Assembly (NCBI GenBank): GCA_028023455.1
Contig: JAQFVV010006208.1
Location: 6,682,963 to 6,746,962 of the forward strand
Length of the DNA stretch: 64,000 nt
Source of the DNA: Epiperipatus broadwayi
Taxonomy: Eukaryota > Onychophora > Udeonychophora > Euonychophora > Peripatidae
Reading direction: 5' to 3'
Positions 44,766 to 54,988 of the stretch are shown in pieces. Below the pieces are notes generated by a model. The model made no database searches, was not told where the DNA came from, and saw nothing but the letters and a program-made list of their open reading frames with translations. Numbering within the stretch: position 1 is the stretch's first letter; the number at the start of each line of letters is the position of its first letter. Made by a program: the position numbers and the translations under genes.

Positions 44766-45483
44766 TCTCTTTTGTTTTCTGAGATAATCTATCAATTTTA
44801 TCTTTATCCAGGTGGAAGGTTTTTTTATTATCTATTAAGGTTTTTTTAAAATATTAAATTCTTCTGGAATTTACTTTATCTTTTTGTATTCTTAAAGATT
44901 CAGTTGTCTTTTTTCGATATAATTTACACAAGATTTTGCATAATTTCAATTGATCCATTGCATAGTTATTCCATAATGAATACACTTCATTGTAAAAGTG
45001 TATTATTTCTCTCTTACTATCTCAACATCTTTCAGCTCTCTTCTAACAAGTGAAATATCTATTCTGTCTGATAATTTGGAGCTAATACAAGATAATTAAT
45101 TCTATTTGGATCTACATGGTTTTTTTTCTTTTGAGGAGTAATTTTTGAAGTGACTGTGCATTCAGATTTTTAAACCAAATAAAACAGTAGGAGATACTGA
45201 TTGAACTTTGCACACAGGCATTCACAGTTAACTTACACAATTTAGTCTTGGGGTGATGTATGTACATACAATTTCTGTATAATATTTTGTCCTTTGTTTG
45301 GCATTTCAAAATTTTTATTACTGAAATGAAAATATTTGCAATACAGGCACTCTTCACATACCTGGAGCCTAATTGTAAATATAACCGATTTGAACTCTGA
45401 CTTTCAAGCAACCTTCAATTATCCATACTATCTCATACCACCGATACCCATGACCACATACATGTGGAAAAGATAAATAATCA

Positions 45484-45525
45484 CCAGTAAATGTATTTCA
45501 CATTAAACCAGCACTCATCAGTTGG
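45484..45525 (-). ncRNA. hammerhead ribozyme (family H), degraded
   Basis: Minus strand: CTGATGA (45515-45521), GAAA (45496-45499), stem I CCAA with CTGG (one mismatch). Stem II reads GTGCT...AATGT with only some pairs. Confidence 0.5.
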
Positions 45526-45650
45526 TCCAAATTATCATCTCCCACATATATATAATAATCAGTGCTCAGTTTATATTAAGTATGAGGATTTGCTATCTTA
45601 ATATAAACTGAGCCCTGATTATATATATATGTAGGAAATGATAATCTGGA

Positions 45651-45693
45651 CCAACTGATGAGTGCTGGTTTAGCATGAAATACATCCTATTGG
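45651..45693 (+). ncRNA. hammerhead ribozyme (family H), intact core
   Basis: CCAA (45651-45654) with TTGG (45690-45693), CTGATGA (45655-45661), stem II GTGCT/AGCAT around GGTTT, GAAA (45677-45680), CUA just 5' of TTGG. Confidence 0.78.
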
Positions 45694-46014
45694 TGATTGT
45701 TTATCTTTTCTATTTGTATGTGGTCATGTGTCTTGGTGGTATGAGATAGTATGGATAGTTGAAGGGTGCTTGAAAGTCTGAATTCAAATCTCTTATACAT
45801 TACTGAAATGAATAATTTTTTGCTTTGAATTATTTATTTATCCTGTGTTTATAACCTGTATGCCTAATTCATTAATTTTTTATTTTATTAATATATTTGA
45901 ATTGTATTTGGATTCCAACATGATCACTACATTCCGAGGATATAGTTTTTTTTTTTATCATATAATAATTCTTTTTTATATTTAATCAACTTTTCTAAGT
46001 ATTATAGTATTTTT

Positions 46015-46258
46015 CTAAGATCTAGATGCAGTGCTCTCAGATCCAAGGCTCCTCACTGACAAAAGCCACAAGCTAGAAACTAGTCTGGGGATATTGGATG
46101 CATAGGCACTAGATAGGGATTTTATGCACAAGCCTTTTGGCATCCATTGATTACTCGGGCTTGCACTGAGCGGCACTACTGTATGGAGAGTTTTGCCTGT
46201 TTTAATAACACTTATGAGAAAGCATAAGAAATGGTGATCATGTGATGTTTAGGGTCAG
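46015..46258. mobile_element. family A element, left arm lost, damaged ribozyme
   Basis: Starts at the inner tctaagatctagatgcagtg block. The plus-strand ribozyme has CTGACAA (46056-46062, G8 to A) with GAAA intact; right arm to tactgtatggagagttttgc and aatggtgatcatgtgatgtt. Confidence 0.7.
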
Positions 46259-46639
46259 TTAGTTATATAAAAATTGACTCTGCTTTTGCTTAATTATTTG
46301 TGTGTCATTAAAAATGTACTCCTACTTTGATTAGTAAAATGTTTAACTGTTTATAATATTGTTAAAAGTCTTTCCCAATAACACAGTATTTTCTTTACAT
46401 TTTTTCATTGTCTATTTTATTTTTTAAAAAAAACTTGAACATACTGTCACATTTATTAAATTATTTTTGATTTTGTTGACAACATTAAAGATTTTAACGT
46501 GCCTCTTGATTACTATTTGGTATCATTGTTTATGGAAGAGATGTATACGTCCATTTACAAAAGAAGCTTCTTTTGATATTATCGGAAAGATATAGAGCAA
46601 ACAAATTGATGACATTATAAATAACTTTATTTCTGAGGG

Positions 46640-47130
46640 TTTTTCTGAAGGTTTGTGATGGTGATGTTTTAGTTGTATTTATATGTTGGACTATTCATCC
46701 AATATAAGTATTGAATGTCTTTAGAAAAATTTAACTTTATTTAAATATTCCAAATACATTCATTTGTTAGTAATAGTATATAGGTTAGTACGTGCACAAC
46801 ATTTTGAGAGGTTTTATTATCCCCTCATCTTCAGGTGTTGCTGGCCTGTCCAGTGACACAGTACTAGCATGGGAATTGATCCTGAACTCTTAGATTCTTG
46901 AGTATTGAATTTTAAGGTAATGCTCTAAGCAACTGAGCCTTTGGCAGAATGGCCGAAGAAGAAGAGGGGAGAATAATATCTCTCGAAACATTGTGCCTAT
47001 ATTAACCTCTGCACTATTACTAACAGTTGAATGTATTTGGAATATTTAAATAAAGTTAAATTTTTCTAAAGACATTCAATGCTCATATTAGATGATCGAA
47101 AGAGTCCAACATATAAATACAACTTTATTT
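46640..47130. mobile_element. family C ribozyme-SINE, head-to-head pair
   Basis: Minus copy (46640-46935): tail, ribozyme relic (46795-46843, core CTGAAGA but AAAA for GAAA) and tRNA-like head. Plus copy (46945-47130): its head is deleted, the ribozyme reads CCGAAGA with GAAA, and the tail gttaaatttttctaaagaca follows. Both ribozymes carry one inactivating change. Confidence 0.7.
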
Positions 47131-47944
47131 CTGAGATTTTGAAACAGTTATTCCTATTTTAAACAGTTCCTTAGTTCAAAACATTTAAATTTTTGAATCT
47201 AAAAATGATTGAAGATACTAGTGGATAAAAATAATAAATATTACATCTATATTTGAAATAAATTGTGCCAGAATCGATTTATAAGATAATTTATTGATCA
47301 GAAATTGATTATGCCTAGAGATCTGTAAATTGGTTGTGTTTAAATCATTTCTTTAGAGGAATTATGGGAAATAAAGTATGGTGATCCTGTGATGAGGAAT
47401 TACAGAGTGTGCTTTTTTAAATATAAACAAAAGTTAAATACTGAGAAATACATTGACAAACTTGAATGTATTCGATTGCAAAATTTTTACTTTGAGAAAA
47501 TATATAAGATTTAATAAGAGCCTCATACAATTAATAATAAAAAGAGAGATGCTAGAAGGAAAATCTCCATGTCATATATACATCTCTAATCTTGAGAGAT
47601 TCTACTAATATTTGTAGAAAGAATATCAAGATATATTTTTAAAAGTCTTCTGAATTTAAATAGAAGTGTAAATAATACTAAGAATAAAGTTTCCTTTATG
47701 GATTGATCTAATGTAATTTGTAAAATTAAATGCCCATTTGTCAAATCTAGAAGGAAGCCAAGAGCCAATCTAAGTTCAATATGTCTTCACAAAAAAAAAA
47801 AAAAAAAAAACTAAGACTATTCCTGATTTTAATATTTTTTTTTTATTACAGTATTGAATCGATAATGTATTTAAATTTGATTGTGTGGAAATTATTTATG
47901 AAGAAACAGAGGTCATTAAAAAATGTAAAGGAGATTTGATTCAC

Positions 47945-48225
47945 ATATATTTCTTATAATAACTTCTTTCATATACACTTCACTGCAAACAAATTTTCTT
48001 AAAAAACTTCTTTATTTTCCTTACAGTTTCGACTGTCCAGTAGTCTTCATCAGAGCTTTATCAAACCTCTTCTGATAAAGCTCTGGTGAAGACTGCTGGA
48101 CAATCATAACTGTAAGGAAAATAAAGAAGTTTTTAAAAAAAATTTGTTTGCATTGAAGTGTATATGAAAAAAGTTATTATAAGATATATATATATATGAA
48201 GATATGCAAAGAAAGTAAAAGAGAA
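47945..48225. mobile_element. foldback element family B with two hammerheads
   Basis: Arms of about 100 bp (atacacttcactgcaaacaa with ttgtttgcattgaagtgtat; aacttctttattttccttac with its complement). The minus ribozyme is intact. The plus one (48078 on) has CTGGTGA and ATAA, so it is dead. Confidence 0.75.
48018..48057 (-). ncRNA. hammerhead ribozyme (family B)
   Basis: Minus strand: CTGATGA (48047-48053), stem II GACT/AGTC around ACTGGAC, GAAA (48027-48030), CUGUA with GUA at 48022-48024. Stem I weak. Confidence 0.7.
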
Positions 48226-48714
48226 AAATAAGAAATTTGATTCATTATGATTCTAATAATACAATGAACAAAAACTCAGTATTTTCATTTTATAAATCTA
48301 TTCAAACACGTTTAAATTAGGTTTAGGAATTTTATGTGGATGTTGTCTGTAATAATGATATATAATTTGAAAGTACTTTCATACAATAATGATTATGAAT
48401 TTGTCATCAGTGACATTTCTTTTTAGTGTTTGTTTATATAAATTTAACTGGATTTGAACATTATTATATAAACATTTAATGTAAATATATTAATTTATTA
48501 ATCTCTGCCTTGTGTTTTGACTTGAGAATTCCTTGTGCAGTCATTATTACATCTTATTGGCTGTCCTATAAACATTGTTAAGGCGCATCTTATAAAAGTT
48601 TCAGCCTTTCCCGTTATTATAAACATTTAATATAAAAATATTGTACATAAAGTTTAATAAATTAAATAACACTTGATATTTAATGCATTAAATAATGATT
48701 TTTATTTTTATTAG

Positions 48715-48987
48715 TTCCTACTCATGTTGCACCCAAAGAGACTGTATTAATTGAACAAGGAGAGACTCTTATTTTAAAGTACCCAGTACCTGAATCTGTT
48801 TTGTCGGTTAAATGGAATTTGGCTGGTGAACTTCTCCATTCTAGTCAGCGTATCAAACCAGAAATTGTGGACGATATTGCCATATTGAAAATTAAAGAAA
48901 TTGATAAAAATGACGCTGGAATATATATCTTAACAATGGATGATAGAATTACAAGTTCAGATGTTCCATTTGAAGTTAAAGTATTAG
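48715..48987 (+). CDS. Ig domain exon, second super-repeat
   Basis: Exon of 273 nt (91 codons), frame from 48717, acceptor ttag, donor gtaaaa, phase 1. It encodes an I-set Ig domain: PTHVAPKETVLIEQGETLIL, KYPVPESVLSVKWNLAGELL with the core Trp, VDDIAILKIKEIDKNDAGIY with the D-x-G-x-Y motif, and FEVKVLG. It pairs with the Ig exon at 25.1 kb; both end in KVLG, which fixes the splice site there. The strand-B Cys is also absent here (LKYPV), a shared trait of this Ig class. Confidence 0.92.
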
Positions 48988-49169
48988 GTAAAAGAAAAAA
49001 AAAGCATTTTTATTAAAATCTTAGTATATTACCTTTTTTATATAGTAGAATTAACATGAATATATATATTGTGTCATTATATTGATATAAAAATGAATCT
49101 TCTATTCAAGAAGATAGTTTCACTTTATAAAAAATGAAAAAAAAAAATTAAAAATTAATTAAATAAGGT

Positions 49170-49345
49170 TTTACTTCACTAAACATCACATGATGCAAGA
49201 CTCCTCACTGATGAAGGCTACAAGCCAGAAACTAGTCTGGGAATATTGAATGAGTAGGCACTATATGGGGATTTTATGCACAAGCCTTCTATCCATTGAT
49301 TACTCTGGTTGGCACAGGTGGCACTACTCTATGGAGAGTTTTACC
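49170..49345. mobile_element. family A element, left arm lost
   Basis: aaacatcacatgatgcaaga joined to the ribozyme and the right arm ending ggcactactctatggagagt. The left arm and inner block are deleted. Confidence 0.7.
49202..49243 (+). ncRNA. hammerhead ribozyme (family A), intact core
   Basis: TCCTCA (49202-49207) with TGGGAA (49238-49243, one mismatch), CTGATGA (49208-49214), stem II GGC/GCC around TACAA, GAAA (49228-49231), GUC at 49235-49237. Confidence 0.8.
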
Positions 49346-50115
49346 TGTTTAATAAGGTTTTACTTCAATGAAGTTTATATAAATATATAAGTATTTTGCG
49401 CACAGACAATGAAGCTTTAAATTTAATTGTATATTAAGCTATCCTCCCAAAAGCGCTTAGCTTAATATACAATTAAATTTAAAGCTCCATTGTCTGTACA
49501 CAAAGCACTTATAAAAATGAATTAAATATATGTTAATTCATGTTTTTCTAACAAATTTATTTCGAAGCAATCAGAAGTTTATTAACATTTTTCAAAAAAA
49601 AAAAAACGTTCTAAAAATTTGATTCTGAATCTAACTTGATCTTTATTTTTTAGTCTTGCAAATTTGACATTCATAATAATTTTAAAGCAATATGATTTTT
49701 TTTTAAAACAAAAAATTTAATTCAAGAATTATATAATGGTTCGTTATTACCCAGAATTCTTTTATACTTTTAACGAATTGAACTTGCAATTATATGAAGA
49801 ATATCTGTAATAAATGAAAAGTTTTTCTATTAAATTTTTGGGTTTCTATTCTTTTTAGAATATTTATATCAAATATTGTAATATAACCTTAATAAATTTA
49901 TAATAAATGTCTGTAATTTGTTTATGTTAATGTGTTTTTTATTATTATTAATCATTGTTGTTATTATACCATCATATGTTATGGCCAAATGAATTTTCCA
50001 AGAAATCCCTAGTTATCAGAAGTATACTCTCTTATTCTTCTTCACTTTCTTTGCATATCTTCATATAATCATAATACTTCATTCATATTAAAGTTAAAAC
50101 TGTAAGTAAGATAGA

Positions 50116-50155
50116 GCTCTGATGAAGACTGTTGGACAGTTGAAACTGTAAGAAA
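50116..50155 (+). ncRNA. hammerhead ribozyme (family B), 5' member of pair
   Basis: CTGATGA (50119-50125), stem II GACTG/CAGTT around TTGGA, GAAA (50142-50145), CUGUA with cleavage expected after 50150. Confidence 0.72.
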
Positions 50156-50368
50156 ATAAAGAAGTTTGAGAAAATTACTTGCATTGAAGTGTATATGAAT
50201 GAAGTATTATAAGTAATATATATATATATGATTATATGAAGATATGCAAAGAAAGTGAAGGAGAAGAATAAGAGAGTATACTTCTGATAAGAAGAAAATC
50301 ACACAAAGGATTAGAGAAAAGAAGAAAGACAAGATTTTAATTAAAGTTAAAACTGTAAGGAAGATAGA

Positions 50369-50408
50369 GCTCTGATGAAGACTGCTAGACAGTCGAAACT
50401 GTAAGAAA
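50369..50408 (+). ncRNA. hammerhead ribozyme (family B), 3' member of pair
   Basis: CTGATGA (50372-50378), stem II GACTG/CAGTC around CTAGA, GAAA (50395-50398), CUGUA with cleavage expected after 50403, 253 nt after the first site. Confidence 0.74.
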
Positions 50409-51730
50409 ATAAAGAAGTTTAAGAAAATTACTTGCATTAAAGTGTATATGAATGAAGTATTATAAGTAATATATAAAATCCCTAGTTCCTACAATGTAGG
50501 TGAAATAAGTTAAATCAATAGTAATGGTTGAGGACTTTGAAGAGATTTATAGTTGATTGTAATCAATCTTTCTAAACAAATATCAGCAGGTATATCCTCA
50601 ATGAAGATTTATACTTTAATGTAAGATATTTTAAATAGTAAATCTGATAATGCCTTCTGGTAATGGATATTGGCCACACCTACAGACAGTATATAAATAT
50701 ATATATATATGAATCATATGCATGTATAAGTATATGTATTCATATTGAATATTATTCTGTGCTTCCAATGCACACCAATGAAGCTATTATTTTAATTGTG
50801 TTAATTTTGGCTTAGCTCTTTCGGGGCGTATTTGCTCCCATATTTATAGCCTGTGTCACTCTTCATTCTAGGTTATCGTTAGTATATGCAAATTATCTAA
50901 CCAGTCCATTTGTTGGAAATTGAGAAACAGGAATCTAGTCTGTTGATGACCTTCGGGTCATTGGCAATGAAGTATGCTTCTTTTATCTTGCATGTGACAT
51001 ACATCGAGTGAATATAAATTTAGTATAATAGTCATAATATAATTAATATATAGTTATTATCAAACCACTACAAATCCAGCGTTATTGTGCGGTGGATTTT
51101 TTCCCCCCCCCATAATCATTCATATTTACATTTTCTAAATATCAATATCATTACTGTATTCTTCCTATCATTTGAAATAATTTTCTTATGTACATAATTG
51201 ATTAAACTGAAATACAGGCTTATTATATACCTGTATCAATATATGTAATATATAGGATATGTGAGCACAGACTTTCACATGACCCACCACTCTATCTCAT
51301 ATCACTGATACACTTGAACACATATATGTTGAAAAGATAATCACCAATATACATATTTCATGCTAAACCAGCAATCATTAGTTGGTCCAGATTATCATCT
51401 CTACACATATATGCAATAAGTGCTCAGATATATATTAAGATAGCCAATCTTCATACTTCAATGGACAGGTTTCAATCCACTCCACACTCTAACTCTTCAA
51501 CCGTCCATCCAATTGAAAATCTGATGATGGAACGCTCAGCATGGGTGTGACAAGAATCTCAGCCTCAGGATGGCCTTTGAGCATTCCATCATCAGATTTT
51601 CAATTGGATGGACGGTTGAAGAGTTGGAGTGTCAAGTGGATTGAAGCCTGTCTATTAAAGTATGAAGATTGGCTATCTTAATATATATCTGAGCACTTAT
51701 TGCATATATGTGTAGAGATGATAATCTGGA

Positions 51731-51772
51731 CAAACTGATGATTGCTGGTTTAGCATGAAATATGTATATTGG
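51731..51772 (+). ncRNA. hammerhead ribozyme (family H)
   Basis: CTGATGA (51735-51741), stem II TGCT/AGCA around GGTTT, GAAA (51757-51760), U-AUGU-AUA, then TTGG (51769-51772). Stem I pairs only two bases because CCAA has become CAAA. Confidence 0.65.
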
Positions 51773-51824
51773 TGATTATTTATCTTTTCGATATATATAT
51801 GTTCTCAAGTGTATCAGTGATTAA

Positions 51825-52190
51825 ACAATTCAAAACAAAGCAAAACTCTCCATATAGTAGTGCCATCTTGTGCTAACAAGAGCAATCAATGGATGCCATA
51901 AGGTTTGTATATAAAATCCCTATCTAGCGTCTACTCATCCAATATCCCCAGACTAGTTTCTGGCTTGTGGCCTTCATCAGTGAGGAGCCTTGGATCTGAG
52001 AGCACTGCACCTAGATCTTAGGATCTAATGCAACCCTCCAGCACCCACCTTTTAACTCTATTTAATTACAAAACTATGAGAATGAAATTGCTCTTGTTAG
52101 CACAAGATGGCACTGCTATATGGAGAGTTTTGCTTTGTTTTGAATTGTTTAATAACAATTATGTGCTAGTATGAGATAGTGATCATGTGA
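51825..52190. mobile_element. family A element inserted in family H
   Basis: Left end aattcaaaacaaagcaaaac, right end gttttgctttgttttgaatt; arms, minus-strand hammerhead, and part of the inner block (gatctaatgcaaccctcca). It is flanked by gtatcagtgatt (51808) and gtgtcagtgatt (52188), a likely target-site duplication of about 9-12 bp. Confidence 0.78.
51945..51986 (-). ncRNA. hammerhead ribozyme (family A), intact
   Basis: Minus strand: TCCTCA (51981-51986) with TGGGGA (51945-51950), CTGATGA (51974-51980), stem II GGC/GCC around CACAA, GAAA (51957-51960), GUC (51951-51953). Confidence 0.83.
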
Positions 52191-52821
52191 TGTGTCAGTG
52201 ATTTGAGATAGAGTGGTGAGTGGTGGGTCGTGTGAAAGTCTGTGCTCATATACCCTACTTAATTGATTAAAGTTTTGTCAACAGTTTTTTTATTTTTTCT
52301 TTAAAAAATAGTCTATAGTGATTTCATTATTCACAGGAGTTGTACTTTAATTGCATGGTTAAACTATTATTTAAAATAGATGTTTTAATTAAAGGAGTTA
52401 CTTATATATATATATATTGTATTTCTTCATATTTTTGACACTTATTTTTTTCTATAGCCGTTTCTTTGCCACTTTATACTTATATTTTTTAATGTCATTT
52501 TTTTTTCATACTGTTTTACAGAATTCCAGATATGGTATTACGTTTTTTAACTGGATCATTTTTATTTTTATATTCCTTCTTTTCTTCGAAATATATTTAC
52601 CTCAATTGAAAATTTGTGGTCGAATTGTCTTTTTTTGTTTCTGCTATGTTCTTTATAAACTATCTGTTATTTTATTAATCACATTCAAGTCCTGATTCAT
52701 CTTAATCAATATTAATCTATTTAATAACTTGAAAGTTATAGATTAAATTCAAAAGAGTATTTCAATCTTCGATGTTATCATTTTGAATAATGGTTATCTC
52801 TGGTTTTACATTTCCATATAG

Positions 52822-53392
52822 ATTACTAATACAGATGGAAATATAATGGATGAAATTAATCATAGAATTAAACTTGGTTGGAATGCTTTTGGTAGAATTA
52901 ACTTGATACTGAAAGGAACTATGCCTATGTGTTTGAAAAGGAAGGTTTTTAACAAATGTGTTTTACCAGTTCTTACTTATGGATCTGAGACTTGGACACT
53001 TAATAGAAGAGCAATACAGAGACTTCAAACCACTCAAAGAACTATGGAGAGATGCATGTTGGGAGTAACAAAAAGAGATCGAAAACGCAATGTGTGGGTA
53101 AGAGAACAAACAGGTGTTATTGACCTCATTGAAAAAATTAAAAGATTGAAATGGAGTTGGGCTGGACATATTGCTAGAAGAGATGATAATAGATGGACAA
53201 TTGAAATCTTAAACTGGATTCCAAGAGATTGTAAAAGACCCAGAAAGAGACCACATGTGAGATGGATGGATGAAATAAAAAAGTGTGCAGGGGTGATGTG
53301 GATAAGAGAAGCTAAAGATCAGAGAAGATGGATTGAACTTGGAAAGACCATCCTGCAGTGGATTGATAATGGTTGGTGATGATGGTGATGAT
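52822..53392 (+). pseudogene. LINE 3' end (RTE/jockey-like RT C-terminus), open frame
   Basis: 5'-truncated non-LTR retrotransposon with an uninterrupted 177-residue frame (52846-53379; also open from about 52822, NTDGNI before the Met). Contains NHRIKLGWNAFGRINLILKG, FNKCVLPVLTYGSETWTLNR, RLKWSWAGHIARRDDNRWT, RPHVRWMDEIKKCAGVMW and a stop after WIDNGW. This is the conserved region behind the RT. The catalytic RT and endonuclease are missing. It ends with a TGATGA-type 3' tail (gatgatggtgatgatgatga), normal for RTE-like LINEs. It is less damaged than the copy at 40.9 kb. Confidence 0.85.
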
Positions 53393-53621
53393 GATGACTA
53401 ACTTATTATTTTGTGTGTTGATTCTATTAACCATATTATAGTATCAAAATATTTATATATGGTTAAATAAAATATAATTCAACTCTGTTCTGTTTTTGAA
53501 TCCCCCTCTCCTTTAATAAAATAATTCATAATACATAGTTTTTCTGCATATTTCATAAGTTACAACCTCTCTCATTTTTGTGTTCTTATTCAAACTTGAA
53601 TATTTCTGACATTTATATTTC

Positions 53622-53892
53622 TAATGGCTCAGCTGGTTAGAGCATTACCTTAAAATTCAATATTCAAGAATCTAAGAGTCCAGGTCGATTGTTATGCTAG
53701 TACTGGTTAGGTCAGCAACAACTGAAGAAGAGGGGAGAGTAATACTCTCGAAACGTTGTGCATATACTAACCTGTCTGCTATTACTAACAGTTGGATGTA
53801 TTTGGAATATTTAAATAAAGTTAAATTTTTCTAAAGACATTCAATACTTATTTTAGATGATGGAAATAGTCCAATATATAAATACAACTAAA
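53622..53892 (+). mobile_element. family C ribozyme-SINE, solo copy
   Basis: From 5': tRNA-like head with A box ggctcagctggttagagc (53626) and a B-box-like ccaggtcgattgttatg; ctagtactgg link; hammerhead; gcatatactaacctgtctgc; cagttggatgtatttggaat; ttaaatttttctaaagacat; and a gatgatggaaatagtccaa end. No coding capacity. It combines a Pol III-type head with a self-cleaving motif, like schistosome SmAlpha repeats, though the sequence is different. It is the only copy here that is not a head-to-head pair. Confidence 0.75.
53715..53762 (+). ncRNA. hammerhead ribozyme (family C), intact core
   Basis: CTGAAGA (53722-53728), a GAG/CTC-rich stem II, GAAA (53750-53753), then CGUU-GUGC with GUU as likely triplet (53755-53757). 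In other copies stem I is CAC/GUG; here ACAA replaces ACAC. AACGUU is a perfect palindrome with no hairpin loop, so stem III can only form between two RNAs. Confidence 0.68.
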
Positions 53893-54988
53893 AATATTAC
53901 CGTTTGATTAAAAAAAATCTGTATATCCGTATAAAAATTCTTTACTTCTTTATCAGAATGTGAACTTGTTGGGGTACAAACTTTAATTTTCTTCATATGA
54001 TAATCACCTTCCATTAAAGTGAAATAAATATTGCCTTTTTATCTGTCATCAAGTCTCTACCTTTTATATATAATGAATCCTACCTGTTTTGTGATTTCGT
54101 TATTTGCTGCATTACAGGAAATTATATTCACTTTTAAAATCAATCTTCTCTTCATTTTTTTCTTCTAATTTTAGCCTTTCTTTATGGTGTACCGCTATTG
54201 TAGGTATTAAATAGAATATGATTACTTACTATCAGATTTAGCCTGTAACCCAGTAATTTTATTCTCTGAATTCGGTTCCCAATTGCTGTTTTGTCTTGGC
54301 TGTTGACTTTGTAGTTTTCATGAGATGACCATAATTTATTTTTATTTACGATAAATTTAAATATAAAAGAGAATGAGCAAATATACCCCTACATTTCTCA
54401 ACTTCTAGAAAACACTGTTGACTTCTGTTTAAGAATTATCAGACATGATATTTTTTGGGTTTAAACTCATATGTAACAATGAGCAAACCCATTATACTGT
54501 GCATGATAGCGAGCAGCCAGAACATCATTTTTGTTTATTGTATTGGCAATCATGCAGTAATAACAATTATATTTACGTATGTGTGCATATATATATAATA
54601 TAAATAGAAACTGGCAGCTTTTCGACGTGTTATAAATATACATGTCGACAGCCATTTTGTCTGAAAATTTGTAAGAATGAAACCACTGTTTATAAAAATA
54701 AAGCAACCATAAATAGCCACTTCATTCTTACAAATTTTTTGACAAAGAGGAAGTGGATATTTACATTACGTATATATGTTTAATGATGTGTTTAATACAT
54801 ATTTATAACATAAATATTATATAGTCTTTCTGTCAATGAAATATTTTTTATTCTTTGATATACATTTGATTATTTTGTCTCTTTTTTTTGTAATTTTGTA
54901 GAAGCCTTTAGAATGATCACCAAAATTTGAACAAATAGTAGAAAAATATTTGTATTATTAATATAATATTTTGTAATGTTTTTTGTAG

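Larger units (their letters stand above)
45370..45800. mobile_element. foldback element family H with two hammerheads
   Basis: Arms gatttgaactctgactttca and gtctgaattcaaatctctt, then tatctcataccaccgata and its mirror. The minus core (45484-45525) and plus core (45651-45693) flank a central palindrome of ctcagtttatattaag. Confidence 0.75.
38701..48714 (+). other. intron between linker and Ig, second super-repeat
   Basis: Donor gtaaga, acceptor ttag ending at 48714; 10.0 kb, the longest complete intron here. Contains family H (38.85-39.12 and 45.37-45.80), family A (39.20-39.52, 40.24-40.45 and 46.02-46.26), a LINE 3' end (40.87-41.37), a Gypsy-like remnant (42.24-44.76), family C (46.64-47.13) and family B (47.95-48.23). 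I see nothing identifiable in 39.55-40.2, 41.4-42.2, 44.8-45.3 or 47.15-47.9 kb. Confidence 0.78.
50020..50480 (+). mobile_element. retrozyme-like element with two direct-repeat hammerheads
   Basis: Two direct repeats of about 138 bp (50087-50226 and 50340-50477), each with a plus-strand family B hammerhead, are separated by about 113 bp. Corresponding positions are 253 bp apart. An inverted copy of the spacer (atactctcttattcttcttc) lies at 50024-50086, so part of the locus is also foldback. Each ribozyme is preceded at about 45 nt by an extra aaaactgtaag, a second copy of the GAAA-stem III-cleavage segment. Confidence 0.75.
51235..52262. mobile_element. family H foldback interrupted by a family A element
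   Basis: Outer arms tgtgagcacagactttcaca (51260) and gtgtgaaagtctgtgctcat (52230) are inverted copies. Inside are a damaged minus H core (CTAATGA, about 51346-51392), a 230-bp palindrome (51440-51680, gattttcaattggatggacg arms) and a plus H hammerhead. The family A element at 51825-52190 is inserted in the right arm. Confidence 0.75.
48988..54988 (+). other. intron between Ig and Fn3(A), third super-repeat
   Basis: Donor gtaaaa, acceptor gtag ending at 54988. Contains a family A piece (49.17-49.35), a small palindrome (49.42-49.51, around ttaagctatcc), the retrozyme-like locus (50.02-50.48), nested family H and A elements (51.24-52.26), a LINE 3' end (52.82-53.39) and a solo ribozyme-SINE (53.62-53.89). 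I see nothing identifiable in 49.55-50.0, 50.5-51.2, 52.3-52.8 or 53.9-54.98 kb. Confidence 0.78.

Noticed and set aside
52417-52695. 92-residue hydrophobic frame
   Set aside because: A T-rich intron gives Phe/Leu/Ile-rich frames by chance; no start context, homology or splice support.
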